In this document: positions 24,064-32,985 of the stretch, piece by piece
How positions within the stretch are numbered: position 1 is the first letter of the stretch
Layout: each line of letters starts with the position of its first letter
DNA from: Candidatus Tayloriibacteriota bacterium
GTDB lineage: Bacteria > Patescibacteriota > Minisyncoccia > Phycocordibacterales > PALSA-1337
Assembly (NCBI GenBank): GCA_028286665.1
Contig: JAQBRD010000014.1
Location: 1 to 40,605, forward strand
DNA length: 40,605 nt
Direction of reading: 5' to 3'
The notes under the pieces: model-generated
What the model was told of the DNA's origin: nothing
What the model saw: only the letters and a program-made list of their open reading frames with translations
The model's database searches: none
Program-made: the position numbers and the translations under genes

Positions 24064-24931
24064 TCCACTCGCTCGGGACGAGATCCGTCGTATCCATTCC
24101 TCGTACCGCATTCCAGATTTCCGGAGCGATGACGATCTTGCCTTCCGATGCATCGAGCCATGCACCCCACCAGCTGAAGGATGAATTGGCTATAATATGA
24201 TGCCTGCATATGCTCATGAGCGCTATTTCTTCATAATCCGGAATCGCATCATCGGAGACAAAATATATCTGAGAAGGGAATGAGAGGTTTTCCTTTGCCC
24301 ATGGTATATCATCGGAAAATATGAATAATTCCACGGCTTCCGGATTTTTGCCGAGCCGTCGGATCATTTCAGCGTATGCTCGGGCATAATATTCCTTGCT
24401 GCATGTTCCATGGTACGAATGAGTGATTGAGTTTGTGACATAATCTCCGCGGCGAATGTGAAGCGAAACAGAAGTTCCTGCTGCCCGTATCTTTTCAGCC
24501 CATAGAGCCGCCGTGCTTCCGAGCGGTTTCTTCAATGTGAATTCCTTCCGGATCGCATCTTCGATTTCCTTGAAATATTTTTCGCTCTGCCAGAATCCTT
24601 CGAGATATGCGCCATCGCGAGCATCGAGTATCTTCGGGTCGAATCTGAGAGACCTGTCGCCGAAAAGCATCTGTAAAATCTTTCCATACGCCTTTTTTGC
24701 AGCCGAAAGATACGGATTGCCGGCAGGCTGCTTCTCAGAAATCTGCGTTCCTGCGTCGATATTGAATGCGTCCAGAGCAAACTGGCGCGGAGTGTCTCCT
24801 CGGGCATGCGATCCTGAATATGAAGAAAGATCGAGTGTCAGACCTGTCTTCCTTCGCATGGAAATATGCCTGCCGCATGCATATTGGAACATCTGATTGC
24901 CCAGGCCTCCTTTGAGCTTCACGGTTATCAT
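24053..24931 (-). CDS. alpha-1,2-fucosyltransferase (GT11)
   Basis: MITVKLKGGLGNQMFQYACGRHIS; VSLHIRRGDYV; NSSFSWWGAWL. Confidence 0.92.
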   Translation of the reverse strand: MITVKLKGGLGNQMFQYACGRHISMRRKTGLTLDLSSYSGSHARGDTPRQFALDAFNIDAGTQISEKQPAGNPYLSAAKKAYGKILQMLFGDRSLRFDPKILDARDGAYLEGFWQSEKYFKEIEDAIRKEFTLKKPLGSTAALWAEKIRAAGTSVSLHIRRGDYVTNSITHSYHGTCSKEYYARAYAEMIRRLGKNPEAVELFIFSDDIPWAKENLSFPSQIYFVSDDAIPDYEEIALMSICRHHIIANSSFSWWGAWLDASEGKIVIAPEIWNAVRGMDTTDLVPSEWIRI

Positions 24932-24938
24932 TCTTGTA

Positions 24939-25685
24939 TTATTTCACAAACCAGAAGCATCCGCATCCATAGCGTTCCGCATCCGCCATTTCTTTTGTCG
25001 CATTCGGGATAAGCTCTCCTGTTTCTGCGGATTCTGGAATAAGTGAGAATTCCCGAAGCTTGAGGGGATTCGGCCCTTTTGCGAAGAGGTCCATGATCTG
25101 GCCGTATGAATAGATCCGATGAGCATTGAATTCGATCCTCGGCTTGCCTACCGGCGTTACGAACAGGATGGAACCTCCTTTTGCGACAACGCGCTTGAGT
25201 TCCTCGATAGCTTTGATATCGCCGTCCGGATCGATCGGGTCGCCATAGCGTCCAAGGCCGATATGCTCGATCGTGTGCATGCATGAGATCGATTCTACGC
25301 TGTCATCTGCGAAGGGAAGGGACAGCAGATTGCCTTCCTTGCTCACGAGACCATCGAGGCCTGAAAGCTTCGCCGGCCGATAATCATAGAATTCCGTCGG
25401 AATGAATGCGGAAATGTGCGTGCAGAAATAAAGGATCGAACCTACGTCTACGTGTTTTTTCGGGTTGATATCGCGGACTTTCCTCATTGCCCATGCGGTG
25501 TGATAGACATAGTGCCTGTCAAAGCCTGTGGTTATCGTCTTGTCCTTCACCTGAGGATAGAAATCCCGGATCGATAAGCCGAACCTCGGATTCGCATCGA
25601 GCTTCGTGAACTTGAGATAATCTCGAATGATAAAAGGCGTCAGGAGCACGTTCATTGATTTCTTGATCAGCTTTCGGATGTTCAT
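24939..25685 (-). CDS. DUF268-type/SAM-dependent methyltransferase-like protein
   Basis: HVDVGSILYFCTHISAFIPTEFYDYRPAKLSGLDGLVSKEGNLLSLPFADDSVESISCMHTIEHIGLGRYGDPIDPDGD. Confidence 0.78.
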   Translation of the reverse strand: MNIRKLIKKSMNVLLTPFIIRDYLKFTKLDANPRFGLSIRDFYPQVKDKTITTGFDRHYVYHTAWAMRKVRDINPKKHVDVGSILYFCTHISAFIPTEFYDYRPAKLSGLDGLVSKEGNLLSLPFADDSVESISCMHTIEHIGLGRYGDPIDPDGDIKAIEELKRVVAKGGSILFVTPVGKPRIEFNAHRIYSYGQIMDLFAKGPNPLKLREFSLIPESAETGELIPNATKEMADAERYGCGCFWFVK

Positions 25686-26596
25686 TTGTGTGAATTAAAA
25701 AAGACGGTTTTTAGTAATCTCAATTCCTCAGCCGCCAAGCTCTTCATGTTCGAGGGATTCAGTATCTGCGCATTGAAGATGCTCATGAGTATCATCTTGG
25801 AATATCTCGCAAAGATGAATGCCTTTTTCTTCGAATCGATCCCATTCAGTATTTTTGCGAAATGCCTGTGCAGGATGACCAGATGTTCCTTCGCAGAGAA
25901 GAAGTTCCGCTCCAGCTTCCTCGAAAGATTATTCGTATGCCAGCGCAATTGCAGTACCGTCTCGTCCTGATAATAGAGATCTGTCTTCTCCATGAATCTG
26001 ATCCACATGTCTGCGTCTGCGGGGCAGCCTGTGCTCTTGTCGAATAATCCCGTCTCTTCGATGAGGCTTTTTTCAAATGTGATTGCTGCAGGCAAACCGA
26101 TGCGGAGATCCCCTGAAAAGTATCTCGTGAGGAATTCTTTCTCGGATATGAAGCCTGATCCGTCCAGCAGCCTGAAAGACTGGTCGTTGAATGTCTCATT
26201 GTCGATCAGCGCTCCCGCGTCATCGATCGTCTGGTAATTCGAGCAGATGAAGCGAGCTTTGTTGCTGAGCATGGAAGCAACTTCCTTTTCGATGCATTCA
26301 GGCAGAAGTCTGTCATCATCGCCCATGATCTTGATGTAATCTCCCCTCGATTGATCGATGCAGAAGTTCCAATTTCCAATGAAGCCGAGATTCCTCTCCT
26401 GCCTGAAGAATCGTATTCTCGGATCATCGAAGCTTTTTACGACAGAGCTGAGATCTGCGGGTGACGCGTCATCGGATACGAGTATCTCGATGTTCCGGTA
26501 TGTCTGCCCGATGACGCTTTGGATCGCTTCATGGAGGAACTGTTCTCGGTTGTATGCCGGTATGCATACTGAAACTATCGGTTCGAGTCGCGACAT
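25682..26596 (-). CDS. glycosyltransferase family 2
   Basis: PIVSVCIPAYNREQFLHEAIQSVIGQTYRNIEILVSDDASPAD..KIMGDDDRLLP. Confidence 0.92.
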   Translation of the reverse strand: MSRLEPIVSVCIPAYNREQFLHEAIQSVIGQTYRNIEILVSDDASPADLSSVVKSFDDPRIRFFRQERNLGFIGNWNFCIDQSRGDYIKIMGDDDRLLPECIEKEVASMLSNKARFICSNYQTIDDAGALIDNETFNDQSFRLLDGSGFISEKEFLTRYFSGDLRIGLPAAITFEKSLIEETGLFDKSTGCPADADMWIRFMEKTDLYYQDETVLQLRWHTNNLSRKLERNFFSAKEHLVILHRHFAKILNGIDSKKKAFIFARYSKMILMSIFNAQILNPSNMKSLAAEELRLLKTVFFNSHK

Positions 26597-26600
26597 CGTG

Positions 26601-27380
26601 TTAGGGCTTTATGAGCACTCCTTGGCATGTAGGCAGGGACAAGATCATCACGTTTTTCGATCGTGCGAATGCGTCATGCGCTTCTTTCTGATCGTTGGTA
26701 GAATTGGCATACCCGTAGTCATCCAATATGATGATTCCTCCGCTCGCCATCTTATCCCAGAAAAATTCCAGCGTGTCTATCTCCGGCTTGACGCAATTCA
26801 TATCGATAGAAAGATACGCGATCCTGTCCGAATCCACCTGCTTCAAGGTGTCAGGAACTGTTCCTTTGATTATCTTCACATTGAAATCCTTGAATGTTTC
26901 CTTGACCTGCTCGTATATGTCGCCTCTTTTCGTATAGCCCATATCCGCGTTCCTCCTCAGCTCCTTTTCCGTGCTGTATTTTTTATCCAGTCCCTCGAAG
27001 GTGTCCAGCAGATAGAATCTGCGCCGCAGCTTATTGAAATCCGTATAGTTCATGACTGCTCGAGAAGATATTCCGCTGTGAACGCCGCATTCTACGAAAT
27101 CGCCTCCGATCTTCGCTGCATGCGTCGCTGCCCAGCACAGAACATGTATCCTCCATTCGATATCGTAGTTATTGAGAAGATGCTCCTTGTCGGTCGCTTT
27201 GCCGAGCCGGTATGATTCCATGAATAGGGGATCTTTGAGAAAATCAGCATTGTGGAATGTGTACAGCAGATCGTGTGAGTAGGTAACCCGCGATTTCGGG
27301 AGGAAGTAATACTGATTCGTGAGTATGCCGAATACTATCCTCGGTATCTTCAATGCCTGCTTCAGTGTTATTTTTCTCAT
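26601..27380 (-). CDS. TylF/MycF-family O-methyltransferase
   Basis: GGDFVECGVHSGISSRAVMNYTDF..RFYLLDTFEGLD..IAYLSIDMNCVKPEIDTLEFFWDKMASGGIIILDDYG. Confidence 0.87.
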   Translation of the reverse strand: MRKITLKQALKIPRIVFGILTNQYYFLPKSRVTYSHDLLYTFHNADFLKDPLFMESYRLGKATDKEHLLNNYDIEWRIHVLCWAATHAAKIGGDFVECGVHSGISSRAVMNYTDFNKLRRRFYLLDTFEGLDKKYSTEKELRRNADMGYTKRGDIYEQVKETFKDFNVKIIKGTVPDTLKQVDSDRIAYLSIDMNCVKPEIDTLEFFWDKMASGGIIILDDYGYANSTNDQKEAHDAFARSKNVMILSLPTCQGVLIKP

Positions 27381-28372
27381 ATTGTTTTTTTATTCGGATT
27401 TTCTGATATTGCGACAAGCATCTCTGCGGAGATCCTGTTCGACATATTTTCGAGCACCCATTCACGGGGAGAGTAAGCCTTCGGATCGAATGCCTTTCCA
27501 GAAAACAACCGCTTCAGTTCGCTCAATTCCTTCCATCGGACCCCGCATTCTTTTGATAAGTAGGGCGCAGAGGTGGTTTTGACGCCGCGGATATAATAGT
27601 GCTCTATTTCAGGATCCCATACGACAGTCGGAGTATTCGCTGCCCATGCTTCAGCCAGAGCAATGCCTTGCGTTTCCGTAATGCTGAGGAATACTGCGCA
27701 CGCGCTTTGCCGCAACAGCTTCCTGAACTCTGCCTTGCTGTAATGCCCGTAGGTTACCCTGTTGATTTTATACCCTTCTTTCTTCAATATCAATTCGGCT
27801 TCCAGGCAGAAAGCCTTCGGGGCATTCTTCCAATATACGAGAATCTCCTTTTCTTTCGGCGGATTCGCGGGCGACCAGTAATCCGTATCGACGCCTGCAT
27901 ACCAGACTGCGATCCTGCCGATCAATGCCGGGTTCAGCTTTTCGTAGATATCCGCAGTCATTTTCGAGGGAACTATGACAGTGTCTATTTCAGGCGATGA
28001 GAGTATGCTGTCGCGTTCAGTCGGCAGCTCGACGAGATTCGGTCCTGCAAGCAGCGTGGCTATCTTGCCGTTTTTCTTCAGGTCGATAGCCTGTTTCAAG
28101 GCCCCGACATCGCTCAGCACGAGCACCGTGCCCCCGATTGATGCTGCTGAAAGGGGATTGAAATCGAATTCAGCACCCATTTCTCGCAATCCTTCGATAA
28201 GACTCTTGGTTACGGCGGTGTGGCCATAGTAAATGAACATATCGAAGTCGATGATGCCGGTCTTCAAGAATTTCCTGACGAAGCGGAGAGCATTCCTGAC
28301 GCCTTTTGCGAAAAAATCTTTTACGGAGGCTCGCCGAGTCAATATTGTTATTTTTTTCATGGTATGTCGCAT
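27377..28372 (-). CDS. glycosyltransferase (GT4-like)
   Basis: 331 aa; AVFLSITETQGIALAEAWAANTPTVVWDP acceptor/donor loop; ATGA overlap with the TylF-like gene. Confidence 0.75.
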   Translation of the reverse strand: MRHTMKKITILTRRASVKDFFAKGVRNALRFVRKFLKTGIIDFDMFIYYGHTAVTKSLIEGLREMGAEFDFNPLSAASIGGTVLVLSDVGALKQAIDLKKNGKIATLLAGPNLVELPTERDSILSSPEIDTVIVPSKMTADIYEKLNPALIGRIAVWYAGVDTDYWSPANPPKEKEILVYWKNAPKAFCLEAELILKKEGYKINRVTYGHYSKAEFRKLLRQSACAVFLSITETQGIALAEAWAANTPTVVWDPEIEHYYIRGVKTTSAPYLSKECGVRWKELSELKRLFSGKAFDPKAYSPREWVLENMSNRISAEMLVAISENPNKKTI

Positions 28373-28375
28373 TAG

Positions 28376-29425
28376 TTACATCAGCTTCCGAAGATGCTTT
28401 CTCTTGAGCCTTTCCAACGCATCGAACTTCTTAAATGGCTGATATATTCTTGCCAAGAAGGCATATACCGCAGCATGCCTTCGAATATGCCTTGCTGCAA
28501 TCATCTCATTCCGTATCATGCCTGATTTCCGGATCTGACTCAAGCCGATTCGCCGAGCAGAATGCAGTTCCTGATCGAATATATTTCTGAGGAATATGTC
28601 CAATCCGGCCTTCACTTTTTCGAAGTCATAGGTTGGAATCATCACCGGTTCGTTCACGATGCTTAGGTATAAGCTCTCGTCATTATCGATCTGCCGTATC
28701 CTTTCCACTACCGCATCGAAATTCTCGTAACGATGGCAATTGATGAAGCGCTTCTCATTGAATTCGCGGCCAATATCGGGATTTCCCCAATAGATGGGTA
28801 TCGTTTTCGCCATGAGGGAAGTTACGATCTTCTCCGTCGTGTAGCCTGATCTTGAAGAATTCTCGAAGGCTATCGAGAATTTATGCATCATCTCGAATTC
28901 GAGCTTGTTTTCCACTCTGCCGCCGACGTTATTGTCACAGGCTCCTCCGGAATCAACCTTTTTATACTCGCTCAGCTTATCGAAGAATATCTTTCGCTCG
29001 AGGTCGGCTAGATAGTTCGAATAGACGAAGCTGCAGAATCCGGTTTTCCGGCTCAGCTCGGCCTTGCTCATGGACAGCTGCTTCCTGAAATCAATAGTGC
29101 GCGCCTGCTCTATTTCCTTCGGCTGGTAGAGGATGGAAAGAAGATATAATGGCATGCGATAGAATCTGTCCCCGAAATCCATATGTTCGAAGCTTATGGC
29201 GTAATCGCAGAAATTATAATTCGGATATATATTCTCGCCGGTAAAGAATATCCGCACGCAGTCATATTCGAGGTGATCGAACGTCGCTTCATTATAGAAG
29301 ACGTATTCCGGGTCTTCCGATATCTCGAGATCATAATATCTTTCAAGTATCTCGATGAAGAAATGCCCATAGGAAAACTTGTTCCTCGGGTCATGATTGC
29401 AGAATTTTACCTTTATCTTCTTCAT
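28376..29425 (-). CDS. glycosyltransferase family 10 (alpha-1,3/4-fucosyltransferase-like)
   Basis: FFTGENIYPNYNFCDYAISFEHM..FCSFVYSN..FSIAFENSSRSGYTTEKIVTSLMAKTIPIYWGNPDI. Confidence 0.9.
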   Translation of the reverse strand: MKKIKVKFCNHDPRNKFSYGHFFIEILERYYDLEISEDPEYVFYNEATFDHLEYDCVRIFFTGENIYPNYNFCDYAISFEHMDFGDRFYRMPLYLLSILYQPKEIEQARTIDFRKQLSMSKAELSRKTGFCSFVYSNYLADLERKIFFDKLSEYKKVDSGGACDNNVGGRVENKLEFEMMHKFSIAFENSSRSGYTTEKIVTSLMAKTIPIYWGNPDIGREFNEKRFINCHRYENFDAVVERIRQIDNDESLYLSIVNEPVMIPTYDFEKVKAGLDIFLRNIFDQELHSARRIGLSQIRKSGMIRNEMIAARHIRRHAAVYAFLARIYQPFKKFDALERLKRKHLRKLM

Positions 29426-29444
29426 TGTTTCAGATGGGCGGGGA

Positions 29445-30380
29445 TTATTCTATATGGGCGATGATTTGGCTCAGATACGCTGCATCCTTGCATTCTTCCG
29501 GGTTTCTTTCGTGAATCTCATTGAAGTATTTGAACGGCACCTTCACCTGCTTCGTCTCCTTTCGGAGGAACATCTCATATTCCATATCTATATGGCCGAC
29601 ATCCACGACCCTGTAGCCTGCTGCGAACAGATCGTATGCAAGCACTTTCGCAGTCGGACCGAGGGAGAGCAGTACCAGCTTATCCTTTCCGATCTTCATC
29701 GCTTCGGATTTTATCGCTTGGTATTTGCCGTATGCATTTTCAGCAGGGCAGAGTATGCGACCCAAGGATTTCGCATCATCGAACATGTTGTTTCCCACTC
29801 CGAGCCTGCTCTTCGCTCCCTCGATAAGGACGACGTCTTCTCCTTGCCAGATAGAGAAGAGCTTCTTGAAGATATTTCCGCAATCGGACTTATCCTTCTG
29901 TGCCAGATAGGGACGGGTTATGTTGGTGTCGCCGTATGTCTGCGCATCGGAGAGCAGCGCCTTGTATATGTGGCCGTTCCTGTACAGATGGTGTATGCAG
30001 AACCAGAATGCGTAGGGTTCGAGATGATCGAGCCTTTCCCAGATATCAGGGACGCAGATCAGCAGTCTCGGATCGTTCACTTGTATGATCGACTCAAGCC
30101 GCGGAACGAGATCCCCGGATCTTTTCTGAAAGGCAGTATCGCCGCCGTCGAGCATGAATATTTCTCCGTCACCGAATCGGATGACCGACAGCTTCTTTTT
30201 CAGGATGAGGTCGATGGTGTCATTCGTCGAAAGGACATGCGGGCGCGGCCTGTTCTTTCTTACATGGATATTGATCATGTATATGGCATACGAGAGCACT
30301 GGCCCTATTTTGTGCCTGATCGACAGGGGCGTTCTCCCTCGTATGCTCTGAATGATTCTTTGATGCAGCTGTATTTTCAT
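29445..30380 (-). CDS. GT-D fold glycosyltransferase (DUF1792 / SP_1767 family)
   Basis: SVIRFGDGEIFMLDGG (DGE), LICVPDIWERLD, LVLLSLGPTAKVLAYDLFAAGYRVVDVGHIDMEYEMF. Confidence 0.88.
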   Translation of the reverse strand: MKIQLHQRIIQSIRGRTPLSIRHKIGPVLSYAIYMINIHVRKNRPRPHVLSTNDTIDLILKKKLSVIRFGDGEIFMLDGGDTAFQKRSGDLVPRLESIIQVNDPRLLICVPDIWERLDHLEPYAFWFCIHHLYRNGHIYKALLSDAQTYGDTNITRPYLAQKDKSDCGNIFKKLFSIWQGEDVVLIEGAKSRLGVGNNMFDDAKSLGRILCPAENAYGKYQAIKSEAMKIGKDKLVLLSLGPTAKVLAYDLFAAGYRVVDVGHIDMEYEMFLRKETKQVKVPFKYFNEIHERNPEECKDAAYLSQIIAHIE

Positions 30381-30391
30381 GGGTGATGTTT

Positions 30392-31222
30392 TTATTTGAA
30401 TTCCTCGAGCATTTTTTCTTTGGCTGCGCTGTAATTCCGCTCCATGCTTTCCAGGGTGATGCCGTTTTCTAATTCATACAGCCTGGCGTAAACCATGAAC
30501 CTGGAAAATGCATAGCTGAGCATGATGATCAGCCCCAGGCGCGGATTCTTGAGACCGGTTCTGAATATCCAGCAATATCGTACCATGGCGGCAAGCATGC
30601 GCAGGGAGCTGAACTTTTTTCCGGATCTGTATTTGTAATGAGCTTCTTCTTCTGCGTAAGAAAGATGGCCTGCCGTGAATTTGGCTATATTGTAGGTGCT
30701 GAAATGATGGAGCGCGTACTCCTTCTTTTTCGGCAATGTCATTTTCTGATCGCTGCTTCCGGTGAATTGACCCATGCCGTGCATGTAGTTTTTCTCATAG
30801 TTCATGAAGTCCTTATGATACAGCATCGGCGCGCCTCCTTTGTGGGCGTAATTTCTGGTATTTCCCCAGAGATAGGTATAGAGCGGGATGACGACATGCT
30901 TTATCTTGTCCTGCAGCGATATTCGGACCATTTCTTCCGCCAAAGTCTTCGGAGCGATATTATCCGCATAGCCCCAATATATCCAGTCGGTCTTTGTGAT
31001 GCTTTTTATGAAATCGAAATTCTCCTGCGTCTCCACGTATTTTTTGTCGCTCGGAGGCCTCGGGACGAATCGAGCCCCGAGATGCTCGGATATTTCCTTC
31101 GTCTTGTCGGTGCTGCCTCCGTCAAAGATAATCACCTCTCCGTATCCGATGAGATTCCTGATGACATACGAAATTCTTTTTTCCTCATTGCGCGCGAAGA
31201 TTATGAATGTGATGTTGCTCAT
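30392..31222 (-). CDS. glycosyltransferase family 2-like
   Basis: NITFIIFARNEEKRISYVIRNLIGYGEVIIFDGGSTDKTKEIS. Confidence 0.85.
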   Translation of the reverse strand: MSNITFIIFARNEEKRISYVIRNLIGYGEVIIFDGGSTDKTKEISEHLGARFVPRPPSDKKYVETQENFDFIKSITKTDWIYWGYADNIAPKTLAEEMVRISLQDKIKHVVIPLYTYLWGNTRNYAHKGGAPMLYHKDFMNYEKNYMHGMGQFTGSSDQKMTLPKKKEYALHHFSTYNIAKFTAGHLSYAEEEAHYKYRSGKKFSSLRMLAAMVRYCWIFRTGLKNPRLGLIIMLSYAFSRFMVYARLYELENGITLESMERNYSAAKEKMLEEFK

Positions 31223-31230
31223 GGTGCGAT

Positions 31231-32055
31231 TTATTTCTTATAGCTTGCCACGGTCTTGCGCAAGCCGTCTTTCCAATCGGTTTCTGCCTTCCAGTCGATC
31301 TTGCCGTGATTCTCTGTGGCTGCGTATGAATCCATTATTTCATTGTCCCGGTAGGGCAGCATTCCGAATCCGAGGGCAGATGTGCTTCCGGTGATTTCTT
31401 TCAGATATGTGACTAGCTCCAAGATCGATACGGAATGCCCATGTCCTATTCCGAATTCGACATACTGTTCGAGTTCGTGCTGTTTCTTGAGTATATTGAG
31501 AAAGGCTCGAGCAACATCGTCGACATATACCAGGTCTCGTTTCTGTTCGCCTGGGGTCAAAGGAATCGATTCTGTTTCAGATATCAGCTTCTGTATCATG
31601 ATCGGGATGAATTTATCCGGATTGTCATTCGGTCCGTACATCTGCTCGATGCGGAGGTTGAAGAATTTCATCTTCATGCTTGGGAGAGCGTGCCGAGCGA
31701 TATCCAGAAAATCCTTCTTTGTCTGCACATAATAGCTCTCGTTCTTTTCGAATTTTATCTTGTGGTTGAAGAACGTATCTGAATTGATGAAACACGTCAC
31801 GCCGGCCTGTTCTCCGAGCGAAAGCAGGCGAAGCGGCAATATCAGATTCGGCTCTGAGATTTCCGGCCATGACTCCCTGTTTCTGCCGTAACATGTGGCG
31901 GTGTGGATGATCGCGTCTATCTTGTGCTCGGAAAAGCATTTATTGAGATCATCTCCGCGCAAGAAAGGAATCACCTCGTAGCCTGATTTCAGCAAGAGTT
32001 CTTTTATCCTCGAACCGAGGAAGCCCATGCTGCCTGTAAGTAGAATCTTTTTCAT
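31231..32055 (-). CDS. NAD-dependent epimerase/dehydratase (SDR; CDP-abequose/paratose synthase-like possible)
   Basis: ILLTGSMGFLGSRIKELLLKSGYEVIPFLR..RIEQMYGPNDNPDKFIPIMIQ..RDLVYVDDVARAF. Confidence 0.85.
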   Translation of the reverse strand: MKKILLTGSMGFLGSRIKELLLKSGYEVIPFLRGDDLNKCFSEHKIDAIIHTATCYGRNRESWPEISEPNLILPLRLLSLGEQAGVTCFINSDTFFNHKIKFEKNESYYVQTKKDFLDIARHALPSMKMKFFNLRIEQMYGPNDNPDKFIPIMIQKLISETESIPLTPGEQKRDLVYVDDVARAFLNILKKQHELEQYVEFGIGHGHSVSILELVTYLKEITGSTSALGFGMLPYRDNEIMDSYAATENHGKIDWKAETDWKDGLRKTVASYKK

Positions 32056-32056
32056 A

Positions 32057-32938
32057 TTATTTTCTGAGTCCGATCGATGAGAGAACTCTTTTTGCGAATT
32101 CCTTCAAGGATATCCAATATGCGCGTATGAAGAAATAAGATCTCACCTTGTAGTGGGGAATATTCAAATCGTACAAGTCGCTGATCCAGAATACGGTCTT
32201 TGCGGTAAGTTTTGCCCGTGCCATGCTGTTTTCGAGCCCTGGAAACGAATCCCATCGCATATTGTCGTTGCGGGTTTTTATCACAGGCTCTGCCAGGATC
32301 GCGCATGGTGAATCCTTGAATATGGTCAGAAATGCGAATAGGTGATTCACCTGGCATCCGACGAATTTCTCTTTTCCCGCGAACTCCATCCAGGCCTTCC
32401 GGGCGAATAGGTGCGACATGCCGCCGAAATTTCCGACGAGGTCCATGTAGTCAGGAATCGATCGAACGAATTCCGAAAGGCTCCCGTAGCTGATGTCTTC
32501 CTGCATCTTCCTGTTCGGGTGCGAGACGACGGGATTGGCTAGTTCGTGATCGTACCCCCAGCCATTCAGAAGATAGTAGGGGAACTTCAATGTCTGTATC
32601 TTGTGGATGAGCACCGAAAAGCTGCCGGGAAAGAAGGCGTCATCATCTCCGATCGGCAGGCAGAATTCGCCGCTGCTTTTCTCGATGACGCTGAGGAAGT
32701 TCCGGTCGAAGCCGATATTGTTCTCGTTCTTGTAATACTTGATATTCGGGTATTTCGCCTGAAATTCCCTGACTACATCCTCCGTGTTGTCATCGCTCGC
32801 GTTGTCTGAGATTATCACTTCGACTTTGGCGTATGCATCTGCGTCTTCGAACTGGGAAACGATGCTGTTCAGGCAATCCTTCAGGCAATGAGCCCTCTTG
32901 TAGGTAGGTATGCAGATACTGAGAAGGGGCGCATTCAT
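32057..32938 (-). CDS. glycosyltransferase family 2 (abequosyltransferase RfbV-like)
   Basis: LLSICIPTYKRAHCLKDCLNSIVSQ..VEVIISDNASDDNTEDVV..ENNIGFDRNFLSVIEKSSGEFCLPIGDDD. Confidence 0.87.
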   Translation of the reverse strand: MNAPLLSICIPTYKRAHCLKDCLNSIVSQFEDADAYAKVEVIISDNASDDNTEDVVREFQAKYPNIKYYKNENNIGFDRNFLSVIEKSSGEFCLPIGDDDAFFPGSFSVLIHKIQTLKFPYYLLNGWGYDHELANPVVSHPNRKMQEDISYGSLSEFVRSIPDYMDLVGNFGGMSHLFARKAWMEFAGKEKFVGCQVNHLFAFLTIFKDSPCAILAEPVIKTRNDNMRWDSFPGLENSMARAKLTAKTVFWISDLYDLNIPHYKVRSYFFIRAYWISLKEFAKRVLSSIGLRK

Positions 32939-32985
32939 AACGTCCCGCCATTGTACACTTTTTCAATAAAAATGTGTATGCATTC

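Noticed and set aside
26358-27215. 285-aa plus-strand ORF opposite the TylF-like gene
   Set aside because: Overlaps well-supported genes on the minus strand; no motif, no plausible promoter
29397-30386. 329-aa plus-strand ORF fully antisense to the GT-D gene
   Set aside because: The minus-strand frame (29445-30380) has clear family motifs; the antisense ORF shows no recognisable domain and is probably a codon-bias shadow frame
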